A model generated the notes under the pieces. It searched no databases and was not told the origin of the DNA. It saw only the letters and a program-made list of their open reading frames with translations. A stretch of 5,912 nucleotides of DNA from Actinomycetota bacterium (lineage in GTDB: Bacteria; Actinomycetota; UBA4738), in NCBI GenBank assembly GCA_005885025.1, contig VAYC01000121.1:1-5912 (forward strand), given 5' to 3'. Made by a program: the position numbers and the translations under genes. Shown piece by piece: positions 4,957 to 5,912 of the stretch (position 1 is the stretch's first letter; each line of letters begins with the position of its first letter).

Positions 4957-5552
4957 GCGCCGGGCCGCAGGTAGGCGATCCGGCCCCCGACGCAATTCTG
5001 CTCGCAGGCGGGGGGGGCCGCGTGCAGCTGTCGTCCTTCTGGAAGGAGAGACCCGCCGTCCTGGTCTTCCTCCGGTACTTCGGTTGTCCGTTCTGCCAGA
5101 TGCACGTCGTGAAGCTCCGGGAGGACCAGCAACTGTTTCGCGACGCCGGGGCCGCGGTCGTGCTGGTGGGACAGGGGAGCCCGGAGGAGGGGGCCGGTTT
5201 CTGCCAGCGGAAACACCTTCCCTTCCCTTGCCTGCTCGACGGAGACAAGTCGGCCTACCGCGCCTACGGCCTTCGGCGCAGGAACCTGGCCGTGGTGGTC
5301 TCGCCCCGGATCGCTGTCCCGTTCGTTCGTGCCAACCTCAACCCGGAGACGCGCCAGCGCGGACTCGAGGGCGGGGACTTCTTTCAGATGCCTGGGACGT
5401 TCATCGTCGACGCTGCGGGGATCGTGCGCCTGGCCCATCGCAACCGCACGATCGCGGACAGCCCGCCCAACCACGCGCTCCTCGATGTCCTCGCCGGCCT
5501 GAAGGTGGACAACACGTCCGACCGCTCCGCGGAGCCCATCGACCGCCGCTAG
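4953..5552 (+). CDS. Peroxiredoxin-like (AhpC/TSA-type) thiol protein
   Basis: This is a 199-residue thioredoxin-fold protein. It opens with VGDPAPDAILL (7-17), the usual first strand of AhpC/TSA proteins. Then comes LVFLRYFGCPFCQMH (37-51), with a CPFC pair, Cys45 and Cys48, at the active-site position. GDFFQMPGTFIVDAAGIVRL (141-160) follows, holding the cis-Pro region, and then IADSPP (167-172). Cys84 and Cys93 are further thiols. The layout fits the peroxiredoxin-like group with a CxxC site, related to PRXL2/SelL-type proteins, more than classical AhpC; it could be a thiol peroxidase or a disulfide reductase. No signal peptide is seen, so it is cytosolic. The ATG overlaps the kinase stop (ATGA) and no Shine-Dalgarno precedes it, so translation is probably by re-initiation. 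A G8 run (5010-5017) lies in codons 20-22. The gene ends in a CTAG shared with the converging gene. Confidence 0.88.
   Translation: MSAGPQVGDPAPDAILLAGGGGRVQLSSFWKERPAVLVFLRYFGCPFCQMHVVKLREDQQLFRDAGAAVVLVGQGSPEEGAGFCQRKHLPFPCLLDGDKSAYRAYGLRRRNLAVVVSPRIAVPFVRANLNPETRQRGLEGGDFFQMPGTFIVDAAGIVRLAHRNRTIADSPPNHALLDVLAGLKVDNTSDRSAEPIDRR
5010..5017 (+). repeat. Eight-G homopolymer in the thiol-protein gene
   Basis: G8 lies in codons 20-22, a four-glycine stretch (residues 19-22) between the first strand and the active-site region. A slip here would abolish the protein. It could also be a sequencing or assembly weak point. Confidence 0.8.
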
Positions 5553-5912
5553 TCCGGAGTCCCGTTCCGTCCGAAGAGCGAGCTCTCCGCCACGTAGAAG
5601 ACCGCGATCGCGCCGAACAGGATGACGCTTGCGAGGGGGCTGGCGAGCGCGATCAACGTCGCCGCCAGATAGATCCAGGGACCCGGCAGGTAGCTCCTGG
5701 TGATGCCGCTGACCACCCGGGGGTCGGCGTCCTCGCGGAGCAAACGGCGCCCAAGCGACGCGTAGAACCAGATCGCGTTGAACATCACCGCGGTTCCGAT
5801 CAGCGTGATCCCGTACGTCAGGGCCGCGGCCTGTGCCCCATCGGTGCGAACGTGCTCAGCCACCAAGCGGGTCGGGAAGGGAATGAAGGCGACGAACATG
5901 AGGAATCCGACG
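5549..5912 (-). CDS. TMEM175-family (DUF1211) membrane protein, C-terminal part
   Basis: A 5'-truncated gene: 120 codons plus the stop are visible and the frame is open at the right edge. The sequence opens VGFLMFVAFIPFPT; FIPFPT is a hallmark of the third membrane segment of TMEM175/DUF1211 proteins. There follow LTYGITLIGTAVMFNAIWFY, a basic loop (GRRLLRE), a RSYLPGPWIYLAATLIAL segment and a last hydrophobic stretch SVILFGAIAVFYVAE, so about four membrane helices remain. Bacterial TMEM175 proteins are ~200 residues and form potassium-selective channels. The first helix with the FSD pore motif would lie outside the window, so channel function cannot be checked. The visible ATG at 5899 is internal and not the start. 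The TAG is read from the CTAG at 5549-5552, where the gene converges on the thiol-protein gene with a 4-bp overlap. Confidence 0.8.
   Translation of the reverse strand, partial: VGFLMFVAFIPFPTRLVAEHVRTDGAQAAALTYGITLIGTAVMFNAIWFYASLGRRLLREDADPRVVSGITRSYLPGPWIYLAATLIALASPLASVILFGAIAVFYVAESSLFGRNGTPD

Noticed and set aside
2566..4995. An 809-codon open frame on the minus strand antisense to the kinase
   Set aside because: It covers a kinase with all catalytic motifs intact on the plus strand. The antisense translation is Arg/Gly/Pro/His-rich low-complexity sequence with no recognisable fold, as is usual for antisense frames in high-GC DNA.
5524..5535. 12-bp palindrome GCTCCGCGGAGC as a terminator
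   Set aside because: It is inside the end of the thiol-protein coding sequence, forms only a 4-bp stem with a CGCG loop and has no T-run on either side.

Overview
The window is dense, high-GC bacterial chromosome with no RNA genes, mobile elements or CRISPR. An uncultured, soil-type Actinomycetota is the most likely source. The reasons are the GC content, GTG starts, 4-bp gene overlaps and a luciferase-like oxidoreductase of the F420-dependent kind. Chloroflexota or another high-GC phylum cannot be excluded from sequence alone.

Layout. Bases 1-3041 carry four minus-strand genes, in transcription order: a 140-residue protein made only of a cyclic-nucleotide-binding domain (2619-3041), a luciferase-like flavin/F420 oxidoreductase (1541-2554), an alpha/beta hydrolase (745-1527), and the first 249 residues of a family-2 glycosyltransferase that runs off the left edge (1-748). 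The last three are tightly packed (13-bp gap, then a GTGA stop/start overlap) and are probably one operon. A small hairpin with a UACG loop lies between the cyclic-nucleotide gene and that operon. A 130-bp divergent intergenic region (3042-3171) holds a candidate promoter, two adjoining 8-bp palindromes and GC-rich dyads.

On the plus strand follow a membrane-bound GAF-domain sensor histidine kinase (3172-4956) and a peroxiredoxin-like thiol protein (4953-5552), joined by an ATGA overlap. At the right edge is the C-terminal part of a TMEM175-family (DUF1211) membrane protein on the minus strand (5549-5912). It converges on the peroxiredoxin-like gene, and the two genes share a CTAG in which each strand reads TAG.

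How the genes may work together. The kinase and the thiol protein are translationally coupled, which suggests a sensing module with a redox output or input. The cyclic-nucleotide domain protein is divergently transcribed from the kinase and could be a partner. No response regulator is in view. The oxidoreductase/hydrolase pair looks like small-molecule metabolism with an unknown substrate. The strongest oddity is the glycosyltransferase, whose first ~50 residues look like the C-terminal tail of cysteinyl-tRNA synthetase. I do not see a clear new defence or mobile system. The other points of interest are the kinase/thiol-protein pair and the divergent promoter region.
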